Shown here: positions 7,309 to 16,201 of the stretch, one piece after another
How positions within the stretch are numbered: position 1 is the first letter of the stretch
Layout: the number at the start of each line of letters is the position of its first letter
Notes under the pieces: model-generated
Database searches by the model: none
What the model was told of the DNA's origin: nothing
What the model saw: only the letters and a program-made list of their open reading frames with translations
Position numbers and translations under genes: made by a program
Origin: Clostridia bacterium
GTDB taxonomy: Bacteria > Bacillota > Clostridia > Christensenellales > Aristaeellaceae
Assembly: GCA_017937655.1 (NCBI GenBank)
Contig: JAGBDE010000037.1
Location: forward strand, 47,340-111,339
Direction: 5' to 3'
Length of the DNA stretch: 64,000 nucleotides

Positions 7309-10300
7309 CAGGCAAATACCTCCACTTCGTCGCGCATTCTGCGTTCCTCCATCCAGCGTTCCAGCCGCAGCTTATCCTCTTTCAGCTTGTTCTCCACACC
7401 CGTAGCATCGTTTGCGTAGATCACTGGCGAATAGACAATCTGTACCGGCTGCTCCCGTCCGGCGTTTAACCCTCCATTTCTGCCAATCAGCTCACCCCAG
7501 GTGAAGCCCGCTGCCTGCCGCGCACTGTTGAGCAATGCGGCCACACGGTCGGTGTGTTCCTCCGGTATCGCCCATTCTGGGCCCGCCTCGCCAAAAATAC
7601 TGGCTTCCGTCGCCCTTCCGCCTTCGGCATATGCGGACATGGTCAGCAGGTTGTGGTTGTTTATCTGTCCTGGTTTTCTTACTTCCACATCGGCTACCAG
7701 TACCGGGCTTCCCCAGCTTTCCATCAGGGCGCTTTGCGCTCCGCTTCCGGCCTTGCCTGCCTCCTGGGCAAGTCCCTTTTCGTCCACCGTCGCAGACAAA
7801 GGAGGAAGTTCTGTCCTGCGATAAATCTCCGGGTCGAAACTCGTCTGCACATAGTCTCCATAATAATCCACGTCGTGTTTTTGATACAGCAGGGCTGCAG
7901 CGGCCGCATATTCACGCATAGGATGATTGGTGTCTATGTCCAATCCCAAATCCGATAGAATGGCATCTGTATCATACAGTTGGTTTATGTTCCTGACCCA
8001 GGCCTTTTGATCGTCACTGAGCTTGTTCAAGAACCAATCATCTATGGTTGTCAAAGGTTCAAATGCGCTTACATATCGTCCTTTGATATCCTCGTTCCGG
8101 CTCAGCGCTGAAAAATAACTCGAACCTATATCGTCTGTCAGGAAGCCACCACTCCATAGCATGTCTCTATTTTCTACAGCAGACGGATCCAGTGTCCTCA
8201 TATGCCCTGCAATATCCTCTGCGTCATAAACCATTTGCATGGCTTTATGTACCCCGGGAATATGCATGTAATTTTCCAGCAGCGGCTGTAGCCTTCTGGC
8301 AGTATCTTCAACTGCATCGAGGCTATCTGCATATTCATTTACATCTGCACCTGCCGGAAGGAACCTTGCCCAGTCTGCCGCATCCATGCTAACGTTTCCG
8401 TTTGCATCCCTTTTTAAGTAGCCGTTTGCATACAGTTCCCGCATCAGCCACCAGCCGTCTGATAGTGCCCCTTGCCCCAGAAGTGTGTCGAGCAAATTGG
8501 TAAACATCTGCCCCGTCGCATTGTCGATTTCCAACATATCAGCTTCGTATTGTCTGTCAAACTCGCTGAAAAAGGCGGCCTTGTCGGCTTCTGAATACGG
8601 CATTCCCGTTTCCGGATTGATATTCCCCCGCCTTATGTTTTCATCGTACATCTCTTGAAGGTAGGCTCGTTCCCCGGCGTTTTCTTCTCCTCTCTTTTGC
8701 TTGAACGCCTCTGTCTCCATATTCAGCGCAGCAAAGGCATCCTCTGCACTATCCCAGCTGATGTTTTGATACTTGTACATCATCTGGGCCCATTCCTTCT
8801 TCTGTTCCGCACGGGTAAAAATGGCCATGGCATCGTTATACTGCTGTATCTTCTCAAGGATGGCTGCATATTCATCGCCGGTTATCAGGCCATCGTCCAT
8901 AGCAGACCCTATCGTGCTGCCAATGTCATTGCCAAGCGAGGTTGCTTCTGCAATCAGGTCATCATAAACCGCGCCGAGCATCAGCATTCCACTTCTGTAT
9001 GTGGAACTGTCCAGGGCCTCTTCGTCACCACCCCACATCATGCTTAAATAGCTGCTGCTGGCATCAAAGCTGGTATCCAGCGCCGTCATGAACTCCGTAT
9101 GCAGGTCGTTGGCAAGACCCTGAATACTTTGCTTGTCATCCTCGGTCAAAGTTTTGCCTGTCACTGCCGCCGTCAGCAATCTTTGGGACAGGCTGACGCT
9201 GGCATCCTCGTATGCTTGCGCAGCTTCTTCCAGCACCGCGATGTGCTTTTCGTATTCTTCACGTCCCGCTTCGCTCGCATCGAAGAGATCTTCAAGGCTT
9301 CCCGTCAGTTCGTCCACATTTATGCTCATGTCGCCAAACTGTGCCTTAAAGCGTTTTTCAGCCTTTTCGTTTTCATAAAAGGCCAAGCCAATCCCAGCCA
9401 ATGCAGTCAACACCGTAAGGCCTCCCGGCGTTGCCACAGCCGCCAGAAGCTTTATCGCAGTTCCTGCCACAAGCAGCGTCGGGCCTGCTGCAGCCACCGC
9501 ACTCAGCGAAGCGGCAATTCCTTTCATTGCCGCCGGATCCATGTTGGTTATGCTGTTGACCACACCTGTAAGGATGTCGGCGCCCCCTTCAACCATAGGC
9601 GAAATGGTTTCACCCACCGTGGTTTTGAGTGCATCCCACGAAGCATTCAGTTCCCGTAATGCACCGCCCGGGCCTCCGTCCATCAGCTCGCTCATGCCCA
9701 GGGTAAAGCCGTCGCTGCCCTCAATTTGTTTTTTGTAATCTATGATGGTTCCCAGCGAGTTCAGCAAGTTCAGCGCTGTGATGGTCGTTCTCTTGCCAAA
9801 CAGCTGTCCAAGCATTGCGTTTTGTTCATGCTCAGGCAGGCTCGCAAGGGACGCATCCAGTTCGCCCAGGATCTGAATCATGGGTTTCAGCTGGCCGGTT
9901 CGCGCATCATACATGCTAAGGCCCAGTTCATTCATGGCCGCCGCCGTATCCGTGACGTTTATTCCGGCGTCATCCATGTAGGTTTCAAACTCAGTCCAGG
10001 CATCTTCGGTCATGCTCATTTCCCGCATGAGCTTTTCTTTGCTCATGGTGGGGGCCAGCAGCGTCAGCATGAAATTTCTCAACTGCGTACCGGCGCTTGC
10101 TCCCTGCATGTCCTCGCCATATTGGCTGATTGCGCCGAGGATGGCCAGCACCTCACTGCTGCCGCCAGCAAAGAACTGCGCACCGCTGCCCAGTCGCTGT
10201 AGCGAAAGACCAAGCGTGTCGATGTCCGCCGCGCTGATTGCCGCTGTCTTTGCCATCTGGTCGGAAAGCGTCCCAGCTTTTTCCAGCGGCATGTCCAATG

Positions 10301-10724
10301 CATTCAGTGTGTAGTACAAATAGTTCAGGCTGTCCGCCATCTGCAGGTTGCCAGCCGTTGCCATGTTCATCACCGACGGCAGAAGGGTCTGTATGTCCTT
10401 CATCCCCAGGCCCAGCTGTGCCATCAGCACTTCGGCCTCCGCCGCCTGATCCATGGTATACCGGCTGGTCTGCGCTATGGTTTTGTTAATTTCATGCAGG
10501 GTGTTCATCGTGCGCTCGTCATAGCCGCCCAGCGCGCGTATCTCCCGCATAACGTCATCGTAGGCCACAAACTCCTGTGTAGCCTCTTTTCCAAACTTGA
10601 TAATCTCTTGGCTAAGGCCGTTTACACGGTTTCCCAGGCTAAGCAGTTTGTTGCCAAGCGCAGAAAAACTTCCGTCCACCTTTCCGCTCAGCACCACCAG
10701 GGTTTGCAACATTTGCTGCGCCAT
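7308..10724 (-). CDS. Tail tape measure protein
   Basis: 1138 residues. The N-terminal ~330 residues hold the conserved TP901-like tape measure core (FVAYDDVMREIRALGGYDERTMNTLHE, QTSRYTMDQAAEAEVLMAQLGLG, GAISQYGEDMQGASAGTQLRNFMLTLLAPT, MLGQLFGKRTTITALNLL). A hydrophobic region follows near 400-450 (AVAAAGPTLLVAGTAIKLLAAVATPGG), then a long helical part. The C-terminal domain includes GPEWAIPEEHTDRVAALL. It sets tail length. At about 1.5 angstrom per residue, the usual rule, the tail would be near 170 nm. Confidence 0.9.
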   Translation of the reverse strand: MAQQMLQTLVVLSGKVDGSFSALGNKLLSLGNRVNGLSQEIIKFGKEATQEFVAYDDVMREIRALGGYDERTMNTLHEINKTIAQTSRYTMDQAAEAEVLMAQLGLGMKDIQTLLPSVMNMATAGNLQMADSLNYLYYTLNALDMPLEKAGTLSDQMAKTAAISAADIDTLGLSLQRLGSGAQFFAGGSSEVLAILGAISQYGEDMQGASAGTQLRNFMLTLLAPTMSKEKLMREMSMTEDAWTEFETYMDDAGINVTDTAAAMNELGLSMYDARTGQLKPMIQILGELDASLASLPEHEQNAMLGQLFGKRTTITALNLLNSLGTIIDYKKQIEGSDGFTLGMSELMDGGPGGALRELNASWDALKTTVGETISPMVEGGADILTGVVNSITNMDPAAMKGIAASLSAVAAAGPTLLVAGTAIKLLAAVATPGGLTVLTALAGIGLAFYENEKAEKRFKAQFGDMSINVDELTGSLEDLFDASEAGREEYEKHIAVLEEAAQAYEDASVSLSQRLLTAAVTGKTLTEDDKQSIQGLANDLHTEFMTALDTSFDASSSYLSMMWGGDEEALDSSTYRSGMLMLGAVYDDLIAEATSLGNDIGSTIGSAMDDGLITGDEYAAILEKIQQYNDAMAIFTRAEQKKEWAQMMYKYQNISWDSAEDAFAALNMETEAFKQKRGEENAGERAYLQEMYDENIRRGNINPETGMPYSEADKAAFFSEFDRQYEADMLEIDNATGQMFTNLLDTLLGQGALSDGWWLMRELYANGYLKRDANGNVSMDAADWARFLPAGADVNEYADSLDAVEDTARRLQPLLENYMHIPGVHKAMQMVYDAEDIAGHMRTLDPSAVENRDMLWSGGFLTDDIGSSYFSALSRNEDIKGRYVSAFEPLTTIDDWFLNKLSDDQKAWVRNINQLYDTDAILSDLGLDIDTNHPMREYAAAAALLYQKHDVDYYGDYVQTSFDPEIYRRTELPPLSATVDEKGLAQEAGKAGSGAQSALMESWGSPVLVADVEVRKPGQINNHNLLTMSAYAEGGRATEASIFGEAGPEWAIPEEHTDRVAALLNSARQAAGFTWGELIGRNGGLNAGREQPVQIVYSPVIYANDATGVENKLKEDKLRLERWMEERRMRDEVEVFA

Positions 10725-10768
10725 ACATTTCCCTCCGCTCTCTCCTTAAGGGCTGCCTGTATCAGCTG

Positions 10769-10972
10769 TCAAAATGCAGCCAACACCAGGCCCTTCCCAT
10801 CCGGGAACATAAAAAAATAGACCTTCTCGCCAATCGCGAAGGTCTTTCCGCCAGCAGTGGGAAGAACTCCTGTCGTAACGCCATCCCGGTCGTAGCTTTT
10901 CACCCGGTATCCTTCCGGCGTCACCTCGGCTACTTCTCCCCGCTCAATCATTGCACCGCATCTATTTTCCAT
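10769..10972 (-). CDS. Small OB-fold-like tail protein
   Basis: 67 residues. GEVAEVTPEGYRVKSYDRDGVTTGVLP, FAIGEKVYFFMFPDGKGLVLAAF looks like a single short OB-type beta barrel, as in the baseplate spike protein V/gp5 core, but without a spike domain. Its ATG overlaps the stop of the upstream Cys-rich gene. It lies just before the tape measure. The role in the baseplate hub is inferred. Confidence 0.55.
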   Translation of the reverse strand: MENRCGAMIERGEVAEVTPEGYRVKSYDRDGVTTGVLPTAGGKTFAIGEKVYFFMFPDGKGLVLAAF

Positions 10973-11219
10973 GGTTTTTCTCCATTTGTCTTTTTATATA
11001 CTCCTGCCCATAGCGGCACTTGTCCAGGCATTCACAGCTGCCATATTTCACGCACCTGCTTTTCTTTCTTTCACACAGGTACATCCGCACCAGCTCATGG
11101 GTAGGTAACTTCTCTATTTTTGGTATTTCTTCATCGTTGTTTTTTCTCTTTTTTCTTTTCCCGCTTACGGCTCCGGGCTTCGTTACCTCGTAAATGGGGA
11201 TCCCTTTCAGCCTGTTCAT
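10962..11219 (-). CDS. Small Cys-rich phage protein
   Basis: About 85 residues. A basic N-terminal half (KRKKRKNN) precedes LVRMYLCERKKSRCVKYGSCECLDKCRYGQEYI. The five cysteines suggest a metal-binding or disulfide-bonded knuckle. ATG 11219 has GAGGGG 8 bases upstream; a GTG at 11228 is also open. It sits in the tail operon between D and the OB-like gene. Function unknown. Confidence 0.5.
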   Translation of the reverse strand: MNRLKGIPIYEVTKPGAVSGKRKKRKNNDEEIPKIEKLPTHELVRMYLCERKKSRCVKYGSCECLDKCRYGQEYIKRQMEKNHGK

Positions 11220-11231
11220 GCTGTTCACCCC

Positions 11232-12149
11232 TCACCAAATGCTCTCCACACAGCGGAGCATCTTCACCCGGCTCTTGCGGTTTATGAAGTCGTGCTCCAA
11301 GTCCTCAACAAGCCATCTTCCCCCGGCGTCACCCGTGCTGAGGATGTCCACCCTCTCAAGGGCTGTCATCGCCGGATCAAATTCCATTTGCAGCGTCATT
11401 TCTTCCGCTTTTCGGTTGTTCATCAGCAGAAGGCCTCGCGCATACCTTCCGGCAACCGCCGCATTTTCTGCCGGAATATCCGTCCGTACATCCCAGATCA
11501 GTCTTTTTTCTGCCCTGTCAACGGCGCTGGCTCTCGCATAGGGGCTGACAATCGTTAACCCCTGCAATCTCCGCCGTTCATGCCGGATGTACCGGCATCC
11601 GGGCCCGTCTGTTTTCACTTCAAGGCTCTTCACGGCCTCCCGTTTTTGCGCATATTCAACTCCAATGGCCTTCATTTCGCCGCCGGATATTTTCAGGGTC
11701 GCGCCTTCCCGTTCCAGAATCCGGCTCAAAAAAGCCGGTGCACTCTCGTTTTCGCGTAATAGATATGGATATCGTAGACCACCGTCAACGCCGTAAAGGG
11801 CGCTTCTCATGCCGCATTCCGATGCGCACAGGGCCATCATTTCATTCAGGGTTTTTCCCTCGTAGCTGGCGTTTCGTCTCCCGCCTGCCATCTTCGGCAT
11901 GCTGCTTAAAAACACGCGGTATCTGCCCTCCTCCGGCAGTATCGTGTTTATGAACAAATCTCCTGTGTTGTAGCCGTCCAGTACCACCTGCAGCCGGTCG
12001 CCTTCCGCCGGTTTCCAACCCATCCACTTTCCCCCGTCTTCAAAAACAATCTCCATCCCATCGCATCTGCAACCTGCCACATCCCGGTTGAGGGCGCTCA
12101 CGATGTCCACCTGGGCTGTGATGTCCACATTTTCATATATCAGCTGCAC
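11232..12149 (-). CDS. Tail hub protein, gpD-like (late control D family)
   Basis: 305 residues from a GTG at 12149 with GGAGG 8 bases upstream; the ATG at 12164 has no ribosome binding site. Family pattern: VQLIYENVDITAQVDIVSAL at the start, WKPAEGDRLQVVLDGYNTGDLFI, LNEMMALCASECGMRSALYGVD, NESAPAFLSRILEREGATLKISGG. These proteins form the central baseplate hub (gp27-like). In P2 the D gene lies after U; here it lies before the tape measure, as in many Gram-positive contractile phages. Confidence 0.75.
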   Translation of the reverse strand: MQLIYENVDITAQVDIVSALNRDVAGCRCDGMEIVFEDGGKWMGWKPAEGDRLQVVLDGYNTGDLFINTILPEEGRYRVFLSSMPKMAGGRRNASYEGKTLNEMMALCASECGMRSALYGVDGGLRYPYLLRENESAPAFLSRILEREGATLKISGGEMKAIGVEYAQKREAVKSLEVKTDGPGCRYIRHERRRLQGLTIVSPYARASAVDRAEKRLIWDVRTDIPAENAAVAGRYARGLLLMNNRKAEEMTLQMEFDPAMTALERVDILSTGDAGGRWLVEDLEHDFINRKSRVKMLRCVESIW

Positions 12150-12171
12150 CCTCAGCACCTCCATAAATGCG

Positions 12172-12208
12172 ACGGCGCAAGGAGGGAGCGTCTCCCTCCC
12201 CGCGCCGT
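12172..12208. promoter_or_regulatory. Strong hairpin between chaperone and hub genes
   Basis: Outer stem ACGGCGC/GCGCCGT and inner perfect stem GGAGGGAG/CTCCCTCC around CGT. On the leftward transcript no U-run follows it, so it is more likely an RNA stabilising or processing element than a terminator. Rightward it is followed by TTTCTT. Confidence 0.5.
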
Positions 12209-12225
12209 TTTCTTGTTATCTCCGC

Positions 12226-12402
12226 CTACCCCGCCTTGCGCCTCTTCTGCGCCGCCGCTTCCTCCTGCTTTTGCCGCACATCCATGATCGCCGTGCAGAT
12301 GTCGTAAAAAAGCAGTATGCTCATGCTCATAAAGTCGCTGATGGGGGTATGGCTCACCATGCTGGCGGCGGTTACTTCCCGTAAGTATCCGCTTCGCCCT
12401 TT
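12226..12402 (-). CDS. -1 frameshift extension of the tail assembly chaperone (E')
   Basis: The -1 frame is open from the slippery site to a TAG at 12228-12226. If ribosomes slip, the 140 residues read in frame 0 are joined to 56 more. These contain TAASMVSHTPISDFMSMSIL, then LFYDICTAIMDVRQKQEEAA, and end KRRKAG. The helical, basic C-terminus suits a T-domain that binds the tape measure, like P2 E+E' and lambda GT. An ATG at 12360 could also allow separate start, but no good ribosome binding site precedes it. Confidence 0.7.
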   Translation of the reverse strand, partial: KGRSGYLREVTAASMVSHTPISDFMSMSILLFYDICTAIMDVRQKQEEAAAQKRRKAG

Positions 12403-12815
12403 CGGGACGAAGCGACCAGAAAAACCGTTGCCGTCTGCACCGCCTTCATGGCGTCAACCACGCCCAGCTTGTGCATCACGTCCACTTCGTCCACATCCTC
12501 GCTGCACTTGGCGCAGGCCTTGGCAAACAGGGCATAGGCCTGCCGGCTGCTCACCTTAAAAATGTTCTTGCTGTCCCGGTCGCTGTCCATGGCATTCACA
12601 AAGTCAAATCCGGTCAGCTTGCCAAAGTCGTAGGTCAGCTCTTTGATTTCCTTGTCGCGCACCGTAATAGGCTCTTTCAGCTCCATCACGCCCCGGGTCA
12701 GCTTCTCCATGGCTTCCTCTGGGGTCAGCTGAGGAGGGGTCTGGGACTCCTGCTGGGCTTCCTGTTTTTCCTTCTGGTTTTCCATGGTCTCATTCTTTTT
12801 TTCGATGTCGCTCAT
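12372..12815 (-). CDS. Tail assembly chaperone, zero-frame product (E/G-like)
   Basis: 147 residues. The N-terminal ~40 residues are Glu/Gln-rich (KKNETMENQKEKQEAQQE). The rest has KLTRGVMELKEPITVRDKEIKELTYDFGKLTGFDF, the pattern of P2 gpE/Mu gp41-type tail assembly proteins. It lies between the tube and the hub/tape-measure genes, where dsDNA phages keep the frameshifted chaperone. It should coat the tape measure during tail assembly and be absent from virions. Confidence 0.78.
   Translation of the reverse strand: MSDIEKKNETMENQKEKQEAQQESQTPPQLTPEEAMEKLTRGVMELKEPITVRDKEIKELTYDFGKLTGFDFVNAMDSDRDSKNIFKVSSRQAYALFAKACAKCSEDVDEVDVMHKLGVVDAMKAVQTATVFLVASSRKGEADTYGK
12396..12402 (-). promoter_or_regulatory. 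Slippery heptamer for -1 ribosomal frameshifting
   Basis: Read leftward A AAG GGC in the zero frame (codons CGA AAG GGC), which fits X XXY YYZ. It lies 8 codons before the zero-frame stop. The -1 frame downstream is open for 56 codons. Confidence 0.65.
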
Positions 12816-12851
12816 TGTTTCTTTTTCCTTTCTTTGTCTTTATACGCAAAT

Positions 12852-12882
12852 GGGGAAAAGCGAAATCATTTCGCTTTTCCCC
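12852..12882. repeat. Dispersed palindrome, copy 1
   Basis: GGGGAAAAGCGAAA and its reverse complement around TCA: 14-bp stem, 3-base loop. It lies in the gap between tube and chaperone genes. A second copy of the 23-bp core is at 24640-24662. It may act as an RNA stability or termination element. Confidence 0.6.
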
Positions 12883-12891
12883 TGCAAAAAC

Positions 12892-12912
12892 CTGACGGAA
12901 ACAAACCGTCAG
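12892..12912 (-). terminator. Terminator overlapping the tail tube stop codon
   Basis: Read leftward CTGACGG-TTTGTTT-CCGTCAG followed by GTTTTTG. The stem starts in the tube gene's TGA. It could give partial termination, so that sheath and tube are made in excess over downstream tail proteins. Confidence 0.6.
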
Positions 12913-13424
12913 TTCAAAAGGCTTTCCACCTTATCGGTCATGCTCTTGCCGTTCACCACAATCTGGCCGGTCATGGCATCGATCAGAGTAATCACCTTGC
13001 CGTCAATTTCCTCCTCGTACCGAAGCACGCTGTACTTGTTGGTGCCGGTGTAAGGATTGTTGGTCTCGATGGCGCCCTTCTCGTCGTTCTTGAGCAGGCC
13101 TATCACGCGCACCTTCATGCTCTCAAAGTCCATATCACCCACAGCCACATTATACTTCTGCCTGGCTACACGCAGCTCAAAAGAGTGCTTGCCCGGGTCA
13201 TTAAGGTACTGGCAGTTATGGCCGTTGTTGTGGCTCACGCCAAATTCCATGGCGCTTACGTGGGCCATGTTGGGCACGTCCACGTCGGCAGCCATACCAT
13301 TGCTGGAAATGGTGCTGGTCGGGAACTCCACCGTGGGCAGGCTCACGCTGGTAATGTCCTCCACAGTGCGGCCATTGTCAATCAACTTCTGACCCACAAC
13401 GTTGTTGTAAACTTTCTGGGGCAT
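12909..13424 (-). CDS. Major tail tube protein (FII-like)
   Basis: 171 residues. Strand-rich protein with VYNNVVGQKLIDNGRTVEDITSVSLP, FPTSTISSNGMAADVDVPNMAHVSAMEFGV and YEEEIDGKVITLIDAMTGQIVVNGKSM, the pattern of P2 FII tail tube proteins. It directly follows the sheath gene, as in all contractile-tail modules of this type. It forms the inner rigid tube. A terminator overlaps its stop. Confidence 0.85.
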   Translation of the reverse strand: MPQKVYNNVVGQKLIDNGRTVEDITSVSLPTVEFPTSTISSNGMAADVDVPNMAHVSAMEFGVSHNNGHNCQYLNDPGKHSFELRVARQKYNVAVGDMDFESMKVRVIGLLKNDEKGAIETNNPYTGTNKYSVLRYEEEIDGKVITLIDAMTGQIVVNGKSMTDKVESLLN

Positions 13425-13442
13425 TTTCTTTCACTCCTTTCC

Positions 13443-14918
13443 TTACTGCGCAATAGATGCGAAGTACACCTGATATCCCGCGTCCGTCCAGCTCACATCA
13501 GCAATCAGGCTGCTGCACAGGGGCGTGGTGCCCGCTTCAAAGCTGAACAAGTATTTACCGGTAATGATATCCCCCATGCGCTTCGCGTCACCATCGAATA
13601 CCACCTTGCCGTAGATCAGTGCGCCGGTCTTCACCAGTGCATCCAGCCTGCTCTGTTCCTCGCTCACCAGCATCTTGATGTCGTTGGCGGTCATAGGCTT
13701 GTCCACATCGCCGCTGCGGCGGTGCTGGAAGTCGTTGCTGATGTATTGCAGCATCATGCGGTTGTTCTCCGCTTCGCTCAGTCTGTCCTCGGTGCCGTAT
13801 ACATAATTCGCACTGTGTGCACCCCAGATCCGCCAGCTGCCGCCAACGTAGGCCGCGCTGGCAATGCCGTTCTTGCACAGCTTCTCGTTAATCAGCTCAT
13901 CGTCATATACACGGCCAAGGCTGTCTTCGCCAAGGTACAGGTTTTCGATGATGGGGCATCCGGTGTTGCTGGCGGTCTTATAGGGAATGCCGTCCTGCTG
14001 GCTCAAAAGCACCTGCAGGTTTGCGGCGGCCAGCACGCTCAGGTGGTAGGTGTATCCGTCGGTACCCTTGGCAAGGGGGAAGTAAACCGTTTCGTTTGCG
14101 CAGTTGTAGCCATTGGCATCCTTCCACGTCTTGGCGGTGGAAAGGGTCACTGCCTCGCCCTCGGCATCCGCAATGGGGATATCCGCCAGCACGTAAGCAT
14201 CCCAGTGACTGTTAATCTTCTGGCTGTTTTTGATCATGGCGGCATGAACGTCCTTCACGCCACTGTAGCCGGGGCACAGCAGGAAGGAAGGCACATAGCC
14301 GGTCAACTGATACACGTTCTTCACTGCAAACAGGCCGGTGTTCAGGCCGTCGCCGTCGCTTGCGCCAATCACGTCGTTTTCGGTCACCTTGCTCACATCC
14401 ACGCTCTCGTAGGTAATGGTCAACGCCTCGGTGCCAAGGCCGCCTACACGGGCTTCTGCAAGAGTAATCACTCCCTTAGCGGGGTCGTATGTAATCTTGT
14501 AGTCCGTGTCCTTCACCTTGCTTTCCACGGTCACGCTTTCCAGCATGATGTCTCCAGCGTTCACAATGCGCACCATGCCATTTTCCGGGGTCAGGCTCAC
14601 AGTGCCACTCTCGCTGCTCTTGTGGGTGGCGGGGTCAAGCACGTTGATCAAAATCAGCGGGCCCACCTCGTTCAGGGCAAAATGAGCGTGTACAGCCTCG
14701 CAAAGGGTGTACTTTTCCCATTCATAGCTCATGCCGAAATATTTCCGGGCTTCGCTCATATCGTTTACCACCACGGGGCGGTTTACGTTCTTTGCACCGC
14801 CCTCCACGGTATGAACCGGTGCAGTGCCAACGTACACAATGGCGTTCCGGCTCCGGGTGGTCGCCTTGGTATTGGTGCTGCCAATCTGGCCGTATGCGCC
14901 GTGCATATACTCTGCCAT
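13443..14918 (-). CDS. Contractile tail sheath protein (FI-like)
   Basis: 491 residues. MAEYMHGAYGQIGS, AIVYVGTAPVHT, and the later LADIPIADAEGEAVTLSTAKTWK and YGKVVFDGDAKRMGDIITGKYLFSFEAGTTPLCSSL regions follow the tail sheath family, with the conserved N-terminal handshake region and the C-terminal core domain. It is the key evidence that this is a myovirus-type prophage. AAGGAG precedes the ATG. Confidence 0.9.
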   Translation of the reverse strand: MAEYMHGAYGQIGSTNTKATTRSRNAIVYVGTAPVHTVEGGAKNVNRPVVVNDMSEARKYFGMSYEWEKYTLCEAVHAHFALNEVGPLILINVLDPATHKSSESGTVSLTPENGMVRIVNAGDIMLESVTVESKVKDTDYKITYDPAKGVITLAEARVGGLGTEALTITYESVDVSKVTENDVIGASDGDGLNTGLFAVKNVYQLTGYVPSFLLCPGYSGVKDVHAAMIKNSQKINSHWDAYVLADIPIADAEGEAVTLSTAKTWKDANGYNCANETVYFPLAKGTDGYTYHLSVLAAANLQVLLSQQDGIPYKTASNTGCPIIENLYLGEDSLGRVYDDELINEKLCKNGIASAAYVGGSWRIWGAHSANYVYGTEDRLSEAENNRMMLQYISNDFQHRRSGDVDKPMTANDIKMLVSEEQSRLDALVKTGALIYGKVVFDGDAKRMGDIITGKYLFSFEAGTTPLCSSLIADVSWTDAGYQVYFASIAQ

Positions 14919-14941
14919 TTTTTCTCACTCCTTCTTTGGTC

Positions 14942-15595
14942 TTAATCCAAAATATCTTTCAGTTTCTGGTTCACGGTTTCGTTCGCGTGTGCGTTAAACT
15001 CCGCGCTGATGAAACCGTAATAATATGGACGCTTGTCCACCACATAGCTCTGGTCGGTATACAGGCTGTACGCTGCCTTTGCTTCATTCAACAGCAAATC
15101 CGTACCGGGAATGATCTTGTCTCCCAGCAGACGCTCCATCAGGTCATCCATCCAGTCCGTAAGGGTATATAACCCTTGTTCCGTTCCTTCCAGAAGAAGC
15201 GACACATCCGGGCCTTCTTCCCTTTCTGCGCTTTCAACAAAACCAGGAAGTCTGATTCCCGGTTCATATACGCAGAAAAGAATATCCACAGGAAGGGTCT
15301 GGCCCATTTCCTGTGGACGTTTGATGTGGTTGTAGCTGTCGTATCGGTGTTCCTCCATGTTCTTCACAAAGCCGGCTTTTGGCATGATCAGCACCCCGGG
15401 GGCAATGCTCTCATCCACGTGAATCACACCGTAGGGGTCGCTGTGTGCGGGCTGCCAACCCACAAAGCAAACAGGTTCCTTGTATACCAGGTCGGCAATC
15501 TTCCCGGTGGAAGACGGGCTTTTCATCTTCCGCCCTGCGCATACGCTTTGGAAAACCCATTTTTTCAGGCCTTCCAACCGTTCTCTGGTTCTCAC
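14942..15595 (-). CDS. Neck/tail completion-region protein, unknown
   Basis: 217 residues, RERLEGLKKWVFQSVCAGRKMKSP, CFVGWQPAHSDPYGVIHVDESIAPGVLIMPKAGFVKNMEE, ending NAHANETVNQKLKDILD. It lies between the head-tail joining protein and the sheath, where tail terminator or completion proteins are normally coded. No motif proves the function. Confidence 0.6.
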   Translation of the reverse strand: MRTRERLEGLKKWVFQSVCAGRKMKSPSSTGKIADLVYKEPVCFVGWQPAHSDPYGVIHVDESIAPGVLIMPKAGFVKNMEEHRYDSYNHIKRPQEMGQTLPVDILFCVYEPGIRLPGFVESAEREEGPDVSLLLEGTEQGLYTLTDWMDDLMERLLGDKIIPGTDLLLNEAKAAYSLYTDQSYVVDKRPYYYGFISAEFNAHANETVNQKLKDILD

Positions 15596-15607
15596 ACTCT
15601 CACCTCA

Positions 15608-15943
15608 CTACAGTACTTTGGCTTCTTGGCTCGTCAGTACAATGGTGTACATTCCCATGTCTTCTTGGCTCTGCCTTACCAGCATGCTTTTCCCATCATA
15701 CACAACCATTGTGTTGATCTTCGGTTTCCCGGGAAATGCCTTCACAGGAGTATAAATCAACGTTTCAGACACATTGTTGTCCCAGCTGATGTCGTTCACA
15801 TTGTTATTTTTCCGTTTCAGGGCAGTTTCCTCATCAACCACCGTCTGGATCCGCACGCCATTCCACGTGTGCCACTCTGCAAAGTGCTCATGGTTCATGA
15901 ACAGTTCCGTGTTGTGGGTCTCAATCAGTTCATTCAGGGACAT
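15608..15943 (-). CDS. Putative head-tail joining protein
   Basis: 111 residues: LNELIETHNTELFMNHEHFAEWHTWNGVRIQTVVDEE, then strands GKPKINTMVVYDGKSMLVRQSQEDMGMYTIVL. Short proteins of this strand pattern (lambda FII/ATP-binding sugar-like neck proteins) sit between capsid and tail genes. The call rests mainly on position. Confidence 0.55.
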   Translation of the reverse strand: MSLNELIETHNTELFMNHEHFAEWHTWNGVRIQTVVDEETALKRKNNNVNDISWDNNVSETLIYTPVKAFPGKPKINTMVVYDGKSMLVRQSQEDMGMYTIVLTSQEAKVL

Positions 15944-15958
15944 TCCTCCGTCCCCCCC

Positions 15959-16198
15959 TTATTCAGCCTTCCCAGTTTCCTTCTTGGGCTTGCGTTTAAC
16001 TGGAGCAAGCTCTTTTCCCGCTGTTTCCTCCGCTTCGGGTACAGGCTGAGTCTGGCTCTCCTGCGCCTCCACAGCGGTCTCCGCGGGCTGCTCGGGGGCT
16101 TCCCCTTCCACCCGTACCGCCTTGCCCTGCTCCAAGAGGCGCAGGGCGTAGGCAGCGGGCACGTTGCGTTTTTCTCCACCGATCATCTGAATAAGCAT
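15959..16198 (-). CDS. Small phage protein with charged tail
   Basis: 79 residues. A short folded part (NVPAAYALRLLEQGKAVRV) precedes a Glu/Gln/Pro-rich stretch and a Lys-rich end. The same layout (short N-terminal domain, acidic linker, basic end) appears in the next gene. It lies 3 bases downstream of that gene's stop. Unknown; possibly head completion. Confidence 0.5.
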   Translation of the reverse strand: MLIQMIGGEKRNVPAAYALRLLEQGKAVRVEGEAPEQPAETAVEAQESQTQPVPEAEETAGKELAPVKRKPKKETGKAE

Positions 16199-16201
16199 CT
16201 C

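Noticed and set aside
12471..14945. 824-codon rightward open frame
   Set aside because: Antisense to sheath, tube and chaperone genes; same His/Val-rich shadow composition.
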